From JAIRVZ01 sp031553755 (lineage in GTDB: Bacteria > Bacteroidota > Bacteroidia > Bacteroidales > Azobacteroidaceae): 21,924 bases of DNA. The stretch covers positions 1-21,924 of the forward strand of contig JAVBKZ010000103.1 of the NCBI GenBank assembly GCA_031553755.1, in the 5' to 3' direction. The notes under the pieces are model-generated. The model searched no databases and was not told the DNA's origin. It saw nothing but the letters and a program-made list of their open reading frames with translations. The stretch's first letter is position 1. The number at the start of each line of letters is the position of its first letter. A program made the translations under genes and the position numbers. Below, piece after piece: positions 1-7,325 of the stretch.

Positions 1-215
1 GCCATAAAACGTTGAATCCTGCGTAAACTGGATTCGCTTTTTGAACCGCTTTCAAAGGCGACTGCCAATTTTTCAAACCCAACAGTCTGAACCTTGCATA
101 ACGCGCAAATAAACATGCCAAAGAACTTTATTCGGGCTAAATTCATATTTTCCCCGAAATGATTGAGTAATACTGCAATCAATTTTGTATTTTTGTCTTG
201 AACCTTAGTAGTCAT
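1..215 (-). CDS. IS4-type transposase, N-terminal part (runs off left edge)
   Basis: On the minus strand an open frame begins with ATG at 215-213 and stays open for 71 codons to the window edge. The translation starts MTTKVQDKNTKLIAVLL and continues through a segment reading ALCKVQTVGFEKLA and then SSLRRIQRFM. I recognise that pattern, a helical N-terminal DNA-binding region rich in basic residues, from IS4-type DDE transposases of Bacteroidota. The catalytic DDE residues would lie beyond the edge, so activity cannot be judged. The element's right end should fall between 216 and about 350, but I could not define a terminal inverted repeat. Family assignment is from remembered sequence similarity; the open frame itself is seen directly. 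Confidence 0.72.
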   Translation of the reverse strand, partial: MTTKVQDKNTKLIAVLLNHFGENMNLARIKFFGMFICALCKVQTVGFEKLAVAFESGSKSESSLRRIQRFM

Positions 216-474
216 AACGTAGAGTAAACCGTAGGAAGTTTTCCTCTAAGATAATGATTATTAAGGTTCCATCCTAATAAATTCGCAACTATTTTGCTGG
301 ATATCTGTAAGTTATTTATTTTTTGTCATATACTAAGAAAAAAGAACATTAGAGTTTATGTCAATTTAAATACAGGTATATGTTTGTTTTTATTAAACAG
401 TTGATAATCAGCAGTAATGAAATAAATTTACTTAAACTCTAATATATCATAAAAAAACAACAGTAAAGTTAAAT
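216..474. other. AT-rich intergenic region between IS end and secreted-protein gene
   Basis: This 259-bp gap holds no gene that I can support. It should contain the outer end of the insertion sequence that starts at the left edge. It also holds a perfect 11-bp inverted repeat, ATTAGAGTTTA at 348-358 and its complement at 433-443, with a perfect -7 box between the arms (listed separately). The sequence is strongly AT-rich throughout. Confidence 0.6.
379..386 (+). promoter_or_regulatory. Candidate -7 box for the gene at 475
   Basis: TATGTTTG matches the Bacteroidota -7 consensus TAnnTTTG exactly. No good -33 TTTG is present at the usual 19-21 bp spacing. A transcript from here would have a leader of about 82 nt that includes the right arm of the flanking inverted repeat. 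Confidence 0.4.
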
Positions 475-1068
475 GTGAAACTTGTATTCATAGTCCTTGC
501 GTTATGGAGTGCAAGCGGTTTTTCACAAGTAAATACGATGTATGTAATGAAAAATGGCGAGGTTATTTTTCAATCTCTGGTTTCAGGTATAGACAATGTG
601 ACTTTTGATGAAGCCGCATCTGACGATGCCTTGATTATACATAAAAATGAAAACTCTCCTGCCTACAAAATCCTGCTGAACAATATTCTGCAACTTTCTT
701 TTTCGGAAGAGAACTTATCTGTGAAAACATCGAATGACAACAAAGCGTATGCATTCAACGACATATCTAAACTGTTTTTTGGAGATAATGCTGCCGAAAT
801 AAAAAATCTGTCTTTAAGGAGCGGTTTTGATGTACTTTTGTCTTTTACTCCGGCAGGTGATGTCGTGGTTGAAAGTTCTGTAGGAATTAAGTCGTTGACA
901 TTGTTTAGTATTGATGGCAAGCTGATTTCCAAACAATATGAAAATGGCGTAGAAACTCAATGTACAGTGCCTCTACAGGATAAAATTGCTGCTGTTTATC
1001 TTCTTCGCGTAGAAACGGGGCAAGGTGCGATAGTTAAGAAAATAGTTAAACCTTCAACAAGTAAATGA
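475..1068 (+). CDS. Secreted protein with T9SS-type C-terminal sorting domain
   Basis: The 197-residue product starts at GTG; the nearby ATG at 473 is followed at once by a stop, so GTG is the only start that keeps the signal peptide. Residues 1-18 form a short hydrophobic signal peptide ending near FSQ. Residues about 22-45 carry a pattern (K-N-G-x-x-x-F ... SGIDNVTF) common at the N-terminus of Bacteroidales secreted proteins. The last ~60 residues (SLTLFSIDGKLI ... AVYLLRVETG ... IVKKIVK) resemble a type A type IX secretion C-terminal domain, so surface export is likely. The next gene begins 2 bp after the stop and shares the N-terminal module. No catalytic domain is visible; function unknown. 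Confidence 0.8.
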   Translation: MKLVFIVLALWSASGFSQVNTMYVMKNGEVIFQSLVSGIDNVTFDEAASDDALIIHKNENSPAYKILLNNILQLSFSEENLSVKTSNDNKAYAFNDISKLFFGDNAAEIKNLSLRSGFDVLLSFTPAGDVVVESSVGIKSLTLFSIDGKLISKQYENGVETQCTVPLQDKIAAVYLLRVETGQGAIVKKIVKPSTSK

Positions 1069-1070
1069 TT

Positions 1071-2530
1071 ATGAAAACTAAAATAACAACATTTATTACA
1101 GCAATAATCTTTCTATTGCTTGGCATAACAAATGCCGCGACACAGGGAACAAATGTGTATTTCAAAAAAGGTGGCGCCACTGTTTTTCAATTGCCTGTTT
1201 CGGGTATAGACAGTATTGTTTTCCGTATATAGATATTAGCGTAGAGCAGCTATTCGAGAAATCAGACAGTCCAACAACAATCCCTTTATCGGATAGAGCC
1301 TGTGCTATCATCAAAATTCCCGGAACCGATATTATAATTGCAGGTCTCGGAATGAAGGATTACAACGCTTCAACATGGAATTACACAGATGACCAGCAAA
1401 CATACAGACTCATTCGTTCAATAGACAATGGTAAAACCTGGACACCTATTTCAGTTACAGGTATAACTGATAGAAAAACGTATGGATTATCTGCAAACGC
1501 GGCAGGTATTGTTGTAGCTGTTACAGGAGATAGGGGAAATCCCTGTATAATTTCTTCTACAGATTTTGGAGTTACATGGGCTACAAGAGTCACAACCGCA
1601 CAACTTGGAACAACCGGAGCGCTTTACAATTCTTACTGGAGCGAAAAACGAGGATTGTTTATAGTTCCGAGTGCAAATGTTTGGACTTCTGCTGATGGTG
1701 TTATCTGGACAAAAAAAACTTCTTATAGTATTCCTGTTGGAAGAAATGGTTATATAATCAATAATAAAGGCAAAGAAGAAATTTGGGTATGTAGAAATTC
1801 AGGTGGTCTGGATGTTTTAAGGGAAGGAACAAAGTCTACTGTGAATATAATCCCTTCGGAAACAGGCTTAAATCTTACTTCTTTCCGTGATTTAGGAAAA
1901 GGTGTTTTGCTGGCTTCCGCCGGATTTACGGAGACCGTAACAAGGACGCAGAAAATAGCAACAGTTTTATACAGGAAAGATAACATACTATACCTGACCA
2001 TAAATAACCATGGGTTAACAAATGATTATTATATAAGTTCTAATTTTCCAGTTGGAAGCACACAATATGCAGTAGCTCAAAGCGGCATGCCTGTAAAAGT
2101 TGTTGATATTAATAATATTTGCGTATATCAGTATGGGCCGGATTTAAGTAAAATAACAGGAAATTATTCTTTTATCGCAGCTCTTGGTAAAGGCATCAGG
2201 ATATATCGCAGTCCCGATTATGGTAATACCTGGACATCCCAAATAGTTAGAAGTGTTATATATGACCAGCCAGATTGTTGGAGCAGGGACTTTATTAATC
2301 TTGGAAATGGCAGGGTTGTATTAGGTATTGGTGGATTCGAGAATTACCCCGATAATAATTGTGGAGCATTCCTGTTATCTGTTGATTATGGTAAAACATG
2401 GAAAATAACACACCATATAGCAGGTAAAGATAATCGCAAACTACACGCCTGTTATCGTTCTTTTGTTTGTGAAGACGGAACGGTTCTCGCAGGGTGCCAG
2501 AACGAATGCCGGATTTTGAGGATTTATTAA
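1071..2530 (+). pseudogene. BNR/Asp-box secreted protein gene broken by a frameshift
   Basis: ATG at 1071 opens a 53-codon frame with a clear signal peptide (hydrophobic core ending near TNAATQ) and the module VYFKKGGATVFQLPVSGID, then stops at TAG 1230-1232. Coding continues without stops in another frame from 1232 to 2530, well upstream of the ATG at 1352. Removing one TA from the TATATA at 1226-1231 would join the frames as ...SIVF-R-I-D-I-S-V-E-Q..., a smooth continuation. I infer a single ancestral gene of about 485 codons: signal peptide, short N-terminal module, then an Asp-box beta-propeller. Either the strain carries a real lesion or the assembly has a 2-bp error. The short first frame alone would make only a secreted peptide. 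Confidence 0.7.
1352..2530 (+). CDS. Asp-box (BNR) beta-propeller, open downstream part of the broken gene
   Basis: From its first ATG this frame gives 392 residues with no signal peptide of its own. It contains four good Asp-box motifs (S-x-D-x-G-x-T-W): residues 23-30 SIDNGKTW, 69-76 STDFGVTW, 287-294 SPDYGNTW and 343-350 SVDYGKTW, plus a degenerate one near 113-119. Asp-boxes are the turn signature of sialidase-like and related beta-propellers; I see no arginine triad or other sialidase catalytic set, so this is a propeller of unknown ligand. The true start is probably at 1071 in another frame. If this frame is translated alone, the product would lack export and would likely stay cytoplasmic. 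There is no T9SS tail: the protein ends LRIY. Confidence 0.7.
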   Translation: MKDYNASTWNYTDDQQTYRLIRSIDNGKTWTPISVTGITDRKTYGLSANAAGIVVAVTGDRGNPCIISSTDFGVTWATRVTTAQLGTTGALYNSYWSEKRGLFIVPSANVWTSADGVIWTKKTSYSIPVGRNGYIINNKGKEEIWVCRNSGGLDVLREGTKSTVNIIPSETGLNLTSFRDLGKGVLLASAGFTETVTRTQKIATVLYRKDNILYLTINNHGLTNDYYISSNFPVGSTQYAVAQSGMPVKVVDINNICVYQYGPDLSKITGNYSFIAALGKGIRIYRSPDYGNTWTSQIVRSVIYDQPDCWSRDFINLGNGRVVLGIGGFENYPDNNCGAFLLSVDYGKTWKITHHIAGKDNRKLHACYRSFVCEDGTVLAGCQNECRILRIY

Positions 2531-2573
2531 AAATTGAAAAATAAGGGGAAAAGTAAAAGCCCCCTCCGCTCAG

Positions 2574-2737
2574 CGAAGTCTCTGACTTCGTCGGTTTAAA
2601 AGCAAGTCTCCAGACTTGCCTATTTCAAAGCAGGAGCTTTGTTTTTAAACCATCGTAGCCAGAGGGTCGAACGCAGATTAATAAATGTAGAAGTAATCTA
2701 TAAGCGATGGAAAACTTTATGTGTCGTTACAAACGAC
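2574..2737. repeat. REP-like hairpin cluster
   Basis: Four short palindromes lie close together: CGAAGTC/GACTTCG (2574-2590, loop TCT), GCAAGTCT/AGACTTGC (2602-2619, loop CC), CAAAGC/GCTTTG (2626-2641) and GTCGTT/AACGAC (2723-2737). The second and third sit inside a 9-bp outer stem, GGTTTAAAA 2593-2601 with TTTTAAACC 2643-2651, giving a branched fold. CCATCG 2650-2655 can also pair with CGATGG 2705-2710. The G+C-rich palindromes stand out from the AT-rich surroundings. This resembles REP sequences mobilised by Y1-type (RAYT) transposases, but no RAYT gene is in the window, so that link is inferred. Confidence 0.6.
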
Positions 2738-2834
2738 TATTTGATACGGCAGCATTGCAGAACTGGCGACTTGTAATTAGTCCGGTACTGGTAGGGCAGA
2801 AGTTGAAAAAATAAGCTATCGATTGCAAATATAT

Positions 2835-2865
2835 TTTGTGTTTTAAAAATCTGTCACTATATTCG
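2835..2865 (+). promoter_or_regulatory. Promoter of the ABC/GntR operon
   Basis: TTTG at 2835-2838 and TATATTCG at 2858-2865 match the Bacteroidota -33 TTTG and -7 TAnnTTTG (one mismatch in the -7), separated by 19 bp, the expected spacing. Transcription would begin near 2870, giving a leader of only about 35 nt before the ATG at 2907. Confidence 0.55.
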
Positions 2866-2867
2866 CG

Positions 2868-2889
2868 GTGTATCAAAGTAATAGTACAC
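2868..2889 (+). promoter_or_regulatory. Candidate GntR (YtrA-type) operator
   Basis: A 22-bp imperfect palindrome has outer arms GTGTA and TACAC. It starts 2 bp after the predicted -7 box and overlaps the predicted transcription start. YtrA-subfamily regulators usually bind such GTGTA-type palindromes upstream of their own ABC operon, and a YtrA-like regulator is the third gene here. Repression by steric block is the natural inference. Confidence 0.5.
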
Positions 2890-2906
2890 TAAAATAATGG
2901 TTAAAT

Positions 2907-3752
2907 ATGATCGAAATTTCAAATCTTAATTTTGCTTACAACAAACGAAAGCGTTTGTTCGAAGACCTGAATTTGTCGTTGTCCGCAGGGCATATTTATG
3001 GTTTATTAGGGAAAAATGGCACAGGTAAGACTACTTTGCTTAATCTGGTAGCAGGGATGCTTTTTCCTCATTCGGGAAATATCCAAGTGATGAAAAAAAA
3101 TCCTTCGAAACGAGAAGTCGAATTTTTACAACAGTTCTTTTTGCTTCCCGAAGAATTTTATGTTCCGGAAATAAATCCGGTGGAATATGCCAAATTGTAC
3201 GGCTTTTTCTATCCTTTATTCAGTATGGAACAATATGTGGAACATTTGAAAGAATTGGAAATTGATTCAAAACATGACTTGAAAAAAATGTCGATGGGGC
3301 AACGAAAAAAAGCTTTCATCGCTTTTGCTTTTGCTTGTAATACTCAGGTATTATTTATGGACGAACCAACCAACGGATTGGACATTCCTTCTAAAACACA
3401 GTTCCGTCGTTTACTCGCGAATCTTTCTACGGAAGATCGTTGTATACTTATTTCGACACATCAGGTTCGGGATTTGGATAACCTGATTGATACGGTAGTG
3501 ATTTTGGAAAATCATCAAATTGTTTTCAATCAAAGTTTAGACGATATCGCGGAAAAATTGCAATTTGTTATTTATAACGAGTCGGAAAAAATGCTAGAAT
3601 ATTTATATGACGAACCCAGCATATTAGGAGGTAAAATGCTTCGTGCCAATACATCGGGAAAACCTTCCCGTGTTGATATGGAGCTACTTTTTAATGCCAT
3701 CACTGCAAACGGAAATGAAATCACGGATTTGTTCAACAAAGCAAAATTATAA
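2907..3752 (+). CDS. ABC transporter ATP-binding protein
   Basis: The 281-residue protein is a single ABC ATPase domain: Walker A GKNGTGKT at 35-42, signature KMSMGQ at 127-132 (a variant of LSGGQ), Walker B VLFMDEP at 148-154, D-loop NGLD just after, and the switch histidine in STHQ at 185. About 70 residues follow the ATPase core, with no recognised domain. It would power the adjacent membrane protein, whose gene starts 3 bp downstream. The order ATPase, permease, GntR regulator matches Ytr-type systems, which in Firmicutes respond to cell-wall-active compounds; whether that applies here is unknown. The start ATG sits just below the promoter and operator described above. Confidence 0.9.
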   Translation: MIEISNLNFAYNKRKRLFEDLNLSLSAGHIYGLLGKNGTGKTTLLNLVAGMLFPHSGNIQVMKKNPSKREVEFLQQFFLLPEEFYVPEINPVEYAKLYGFFYPLFSMEQYVEHLKELEIDSKHDLKKMSMGQRKKAFIAFAFACNTQVLFMDEPTNGLDIPSKTQFRRLLANLSTEDRCILISTHQVRDLDNLIDTVVILENHQIVFNQSLDDIAEKLQFVIYNESEKMLEYLYDEPSILGGKMLRANTSGKPSRVDMELLFNAITANGNEITDLFNKAKL

Positions 3753-3755
3753 ATC

Positions 3756-4532
3756 ATGAATATAGCATTTAATTTTAAGCGTTTTTTGAAATTGTATCTC
3801 AACGAATGGTTGGTAAACGGGAAAAAGATATTTTTCTTTTGGTTAAGCTTGATAAGTCTCGCGTTTTTCTTTTTTGGAATGTGCGCGTTGAATGAAACTA
3901 CTTTTAATTTAAACGGACTTTTTGTGATGGTATATATTGTCCTGTTGATTTTTCAGGGAATCATTATTTCTATTCATTTTGGTGAATTTACTTCCAAAAC
4001 AAAAACCCAGGCTTGGTTGCTGCAACCCGCGTCACAAAACGAAACATTTATGGCTAAAACCATGATTACAATGGTGATTTATCCTGTCATGGCAATCATT
4101 TTCATGCAAGTTTTTTTGCATGCGGCACACTTCTATAATGTTTGGGCGGCAAAAGCATTCGAATTGTATTCTAATTTGAGTAAAATTTCTATTGAATGGT
4201 ACCAAATCAGTTTATTCTTATTTATATGGTTATTTGTCGCGTCTGCGTTTTTATCAGGCGTAACTATATTCAGGAAATTATACATGATTAAAGTATTTCT
4301 CGTTTTACTACTTTATATTTTACTATTAATGCCGATCACTCGTTTTTTCTATTTTTTTGTGTCCGGTGATTTCCCTGAGACTTATATACCGTTCATTTCA
4401 ATTTCAGAGAAAAATGGCTCTTATTTTTCATTAGAGGAATTGTATCCTTATTTTTATCACTGTATTCTCTTTATTATGAGCGTATTTATGCTGGTGATAG
4501 CACGCGTAAAATATAACGAAAAAACAATTTGA
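3756..4532 (+). CDS. ABC transporter permease (Ytr-type operon)
   Basis: The 258-residue product is very hydrophobic, with about six membrane segments: near residues 27-45, 54-75, 103-125, 148-170, 178-200 and 235-252. The N-terminus is basic and cytoplasmic in pattern (NFKRFLKLYLNEW). No periplasmic binding-protein gene is nearby, and the ATPase is of the exporter-like DRA/CcmA style, so an export or membrane-stress role fits better than import. It lies 3 bp after the ATPase gene and 2 bp before the regulator, so the three are surely co-transcribed. Substrate unknown. Confidence 0.8.
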   Translation: MNIAFNFKRFLKLYLNEWLVNGKKIFFFWLSLISLAFFFFGMCALNETTFNLNGLFVMVYIVLLIFQGIIISIHFGEFTSKTKTQAWLLQPASQNETFMAKTMITMVIYPVMAIIFMQVFLHAAHFYNVWAAKAFELYSNLSKISIEWYQISLFLFIWLFVASAFLSGVTIFRKLYMIKVFLVLLLYILLLMPITRFFYFFVSGDFPETYIPFISISEKNGSYFSLEELYPYFYHCILFIMSVFMLVIARVKYNEKTI

Positions 4533-4534
4533 TT

Positions 4535-4927
4535 ATGAAATTCAATGATTCACAAGCTATATATCTTCAAATAGCCTATTTTATTGAAGAAAAAATATTG
4601 AGAACGGAATGGAATGTAGGAGAACGTGTTCCTTCTGTCAGAGACATGGCTGTGGCAATGGAAGTCAATCCGAATACAGTGGTAAGGACTTACGAATTGC
4701 TACAGCAAAAAGAGATTATTTATAACAAAAGAGGTATCGGTTATTTTGTGTCGGAAGACGCATGTTCGATGGTTTTGAAAGAAAGAAGAGAACATTTTTC
4801 CACACATGAATTACCTAATTTTTTCAAAAATATTCAGCTTTTAGATTTTTCATGGGAAGAAATAACCTCATTATATCAATCTTATTTACAACAAACAAAA
4901 AATGAAGAAAATGAAACTTTCCAATAA
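4535..4927 (+). CDS. GntR-family regulator, YtrA subfamily
   Basis: At 130 residues this is the usual length for YtrA-type GntR proteins, which have a winged helix and only a short C-terminal dimerisation helix. The winged helix spans residues about 7-75, with the recognisable AIYLQIAYFIEEKI, GERVPSVRDMA and NPNTVVRTYELL elements and the wing KRGIGYFV. I place the start at ATG 4535, two bases after the permease stop, rather than at TTG 4529. No ligand-binding UTRA or FadR domain is present. It probably autoregulates the operon through the palindrome at 2868-2889. Its 3' end overlaps the next gene by 26 bp. Confidence 0.88.
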   Translation: MKFNDSQAIYLQIAYFIEEKILRTEWNVGERVPSVRDMAVAMEVNPNTVVRTYELLQQKEIIYNKRGIGYFVSEDACSMVLKERREHFSTHELPNFFKNIQLLDFSWEEITSLYQSYLQQTKNEENETFQ

Positions 4928-5894
4928 ATTGATTATAGCGTTTCTGATATTTATATTAGGAATTATAGGATATCAGGTTATAGTGTCTGAAAAAGTTATC
5001 AGTGATACGAAAACATTGAAAGAAAAGCAATCTCCTGAAGAATTACTTATTGCATTGAAAAATACGGAAATATATAAATCGACCCCAATCTCATCAATAG
5101 AAAAATTTGAAATTTTCGATAATTTATGTGTGGAGTTTTTGAAAGGAAAAAAATCTGAAATATATTATACCGATTACAGTAATGTTCAGGTAGAAATAGG
5201 AAAAGATAAGGTAATAATGAAAAATAAAGAAAGCGCTACACTTTCTATGAATGGAGCGCGCCCTATTTTTATTTTTTTAGAAAAAGAACCGGAATCAATT
5301 ATTTTTAAAGGTAATAATAAATCCAATGGTTTTCGGAGTGTCGATTGTTCTGTTTATGGTTTGAATGGTTCAGGCTTATTGCTCGAAAATAACAATGGAT
5401 ATGTTAATTTGGAAACTGATATGAGAAATGTTCGGATTCTTCAAAATAATAGAGGTAATTTAACTATCTCTTCATCAACAATGGATGAAAAACAAATAAT
5501 GCCTGAAATGCAAGTTTCCGCTGAGGTTAATCAAGGAAAAATATCATTGCGTGGCAATAAAAAATTGACTTTGTTGAATGCGAATATATTACTGAACGAA
5601 GGAAACTTTGATGTGGAAGTCGCGGGTGGTGCTCGTTTGGGTAATTTGATGATAAAAGGAAAAGTATATGGAATGCCCAAAAAGAACGTTGAAAATCTAA
5701 AAAAAGTCTATGCGTATTCACACGATGATTTTTATTCCAGTAGGATCATTTCTTCGGAAGAATATTGCGATTCTTTGCTGATTGATTTAGAGTGCGACAA
5801 AGATAAGTCTTATCGTTTGTATATACCTAAAAACCTGAAAGCCGGATTTGAAGAGATTCGTTGTTCTGATAATATTTATATAGAGAAAAATTAG
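4902..5894 (+). CDS. Membrane-anchored beta-rich protein of the GntR/ABC operon
   Basis: The 330-residue product has one N-terminal membrane segment (residues about 9-27) and an otherwise soluble region, presumably periplasmic. Residues about 100-265 alternate short beta strands with polar turns (for example GSGLLLENNNGYVNL, RGNLTISSS, NQGKISLRGNKKL, NEGNFDVEVAGG), a pattern like the GIN/DUF2807 or DUF4097 beta-solenoid adhesin-like folds; I cannot assign it with certainty. Two starts are possible, ATG 4902 and ATG 4911; both overlap the regulator gene, implying translational coupling. As the last gene before the terminator at 5918 it belongs to the Ytr-type operon, perhaps as an envelope sensor or accessory part. 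Confidence 0.75.
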   Translation: MKKMKLSNKLIIAFLIFILGIIGYQVIVSEKVISDTKTLKEKQSPEELLIALKNTEIYKSTPISSIEKFEIFDNLCVEFLKGKKSEIYYTDYSNVQVEIGKDKVIMKNKESATLSMNGARPIFIFLEKEPESIIFKGNNKSNGFRSVDCSVYGLNGSGLLLENNNGYVNLETDMRNVRILQNNRGNLTISSSTMDEKQIMPEMQVSAEVNQGKISLRGNKKLTLLNANILLNEGNFDVEVAGGARLGNLMIKGKVYGMPKKNVENLKKVYAYSHDDFYSSRIISSEEYCDSLLIDLECDKDKSYRLYIPKNLKAGFEEIRCSDNIYIEKN

Positions 5895-5917
5895 ATAGAA
5901 AGATTAATTGAAGTATA

Positions 5918-5954
5918 GAACACGGATGATAGTGAATCTGTATCATTCGTGTTC
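5918..5954 (+). terminator. Terminator of the ABC/GntR operon
   Basis: A 14-bp stem, 5918-5931 with 5941-5954, has only one G-U pair and a 9-nt loop. It starts 24 bp after the last stop. The following T-run is weak (TTATT), so it may act as a 3' stabilising hairpin as much as a terminator. Confidence 0.7.
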
Positions 5955-5979
5955 TTATTGATTAACCATTTAAACTTTT

Positions 5980-6067
5980 AGACAGTCAGACAAAAGAAAA
6001 TAGAAATAGACAAAAATGTTTAGACTTGTTTTTTGTCTTCAAATTTATTATCTGTCTTCTTTTGTCT
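5980..6067. repeat. Inverted array of AGACA-type short repeats
   Basis: On the left side AGACAG (5980-5985), AGACAAAAGAA (5988-5998) and AGACAAAAA (6008-6016) repeat in direct order. On the right TTTTTGTCT (6030-6038), CTGTCT (6052-6057) and TTCTTTTGTCT (6057-6067) are exact complements of the three left units. The whole can fold as nested stems of 9 and 11 bp. It lies between the operon terminator and the promoter of the AraC-type gene. It is one of four such arrays in the window. Confidence 0.65.
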
Positions 6068-6121
6068 TTATTCTTTATTCTTAAAAAGAAGAAGTCTATG
6101 TGGTTTCAATATCAAGAATAC

Positions 6122-6151
6122 TTGAATGGAAGAATTATAAAATTATCTTTG
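6122..6151 (+). promoter_or_regulatory. Promoter of the AraC-type regulator
   Basis: TATCTTTG at 6144-6151 is a perfect -7 box (TAnnTTTG). TTG at 6122-6124 stands 19 bp upstream as a plausible -33. The predicted leader before ATG 6208 is about 50 nt. Confidence 0.6.
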
Positions 6152-6207
6152 TGAAAAAAATGTTGATGATTTAGGTTGAAATTAAGCTAATATCAAACAA
6201 AAAATGT

Positions 6208-7302
6208 ATGTTTTCGATGTCTTCGCTTGCAGAAAACCTTGCCCATTTTGCCAATGGCATGGCTTTTATGTTTTTTATACTTACCGCTTTTCAGTTGTAT
6301 AGGTACAGAAACAAAAATCAGTTGATGAAATTTTTCTTTTGGGAAATGGTGTTTTTTTCCTTTCTCCAATTTTCTAATACGATTTACCTTGTAGAAGGTA
6401 TTTGGTATTCGGGTTATCTGCCGAAAATCAGCCTCAGTTTCGATATGTGGAGCATTCCTTTGACTATGATGCTTATATTTGAAATTATTTCCCCGGGGTG
6501 GAGTAAGTGGAATAAGATATTGGCCTTACTTTCGCCTTCCATCTTATTTTTAGCCGGTTATATTCTTTTCCCCAATAATACGTTATTTTATATTTCGGTA
6601 GTGTATACCAATATTTTAGGTATTGTCGCCCTTTTTATCATATTCCTGGCTTCGTCAAAATATGATAATTATATCAAAAACAATTTTTCATATACGGAAA
6701 ACCTTAGTTTATATTGGATTCGGTGGATTGTAATACCCCTGTATTTCGCTTTATTTATTTGGAATTTTATCATTTGGAAACCAAGTTGGATGGGCGATGC
6801 CTTTTATTATTTTTTCATTGTTGTTATATGGACGTTTATTTATCATTACACATCAAAACACGCCGTTGTTGAAGTCCCTGACTTACTTAATCCTTTTTCC
6901 AAAAAGGGAGAAATACTACCGGAGCCGGTTGATTTGGCTGAAAACGAAGAAATCAATCGTTTTCCATTTGCTCAAAAAATAGATTTGTACATGAATAATG
7001 AAAAATTGTACCTAAATCCCAAGCTTACAATAACAGAATTAGCAAGTGAATTAGGAACCAACCGTACTTACTTATCCGATTATTTAAACAATCAATTAAA
7101 TACAAATTTTTACGAATATGTGAATGATTTTCGAGTAAAAGAAGCCTGCATGATGTTGATTTCCGGCACTACCGAAAACCTCGAAATTATTGCCGAAACT
7201 TGTGGATTTAATTCACTTTCCACATTCCGTCGTTCGTTTGTTAAAAAAATGGGAAAAACGCCTTTGCAATATAAGAAAGCAAATCATCCGGAAGAAAAAT
7301 AA
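6208..7302 (+). CDS. Membrane-anchored AraC-family transcriptional regulator
   Basis: The 364-residue protein has an N-terminal block of about six hydrophobic segments (residues ~10-215) and a C-terminal AraC DNA-binding domain (residues ~255-355). The two helix-turn-helix units are visible: LTITELASELGTNRTYLSDYL and the second ending FNSLSTFRRSFVKKMGKTPLQYKK. This architecture, a multi-span membrane sensor fused to an AraC domain, is common in Bacteroidota; the signal is unknown. An out-of-frame ATG at 6204 precedes the chosen start by 4 bp. The gene is monocistronic: its own promoter is upstream and an intrinsic terminator starts 24 bp after the stop. Confidence 0.88.
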   Translation: MFSMSSLAENLAHFANGMAFMFFILTAFQLYRYRNKNQLMKFFFWEMVFFSFLQFSNTIYLVEGIWYSGYLPKISLSFDMWSIPLTMMLIFEIISPGWSKWNKILALLSPSILFLAGYILFPNNTLFYISVVYTNILGIVALFIIFLASSKYDNYIKNNFSYTENLSLYWIRWIVIPLYFALFIWNFIIWKPSWMGDAFYYFFIVVIWTFIYHYTSKHAVVEVPDLLNPFSKKGEILPEPVDLAENEEINRFPFAQKIDLYMNNEKLYLNPKLTITELASELGTNRTYLSDYLNNQLNTNFYEYVNDFRVKEACMMLISGTTENLEIIAETCGFNSLSTFRRSFVKKMGKTPLQYKKANHPEEK

Positions 7303-7325
7303 CTACACTTGTAAACATAATTTAG

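Noticed and set aside
1226..1232. Programmed ribosomal frameshift in the beta-propeller gene
   Set aside because: No slippery heptamer of the X-XXY-YYZ type or downstream pseudoknot is visible; a simple 2-bp insertion in TATATA explains the break better.
1352..2530. Calling the Asp-box protein a sialidase
   Set aside because: Asp-boxes occur in many beta-propellers; I could not identify the arginine triad, the nucleophilic tyrosine pair or the RIP motif.
2707..2814. 35-codon frame starting MENFMCRYKRLFDTAALQNW in the hairpin region
   Set aside because: It overlaps REP-like palindromes, has no promoter or known homologue that I can recall, and is short enough to be chance.
6204..6302. ATG four bases before the AraC-type start opens a ~32-codon overlapping frame
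   Set aside because: The frame is cysteine/aromatic-rich with no family match and mirrors the real gene in another phase; it is more likely chance than an upstream regulatory frame.
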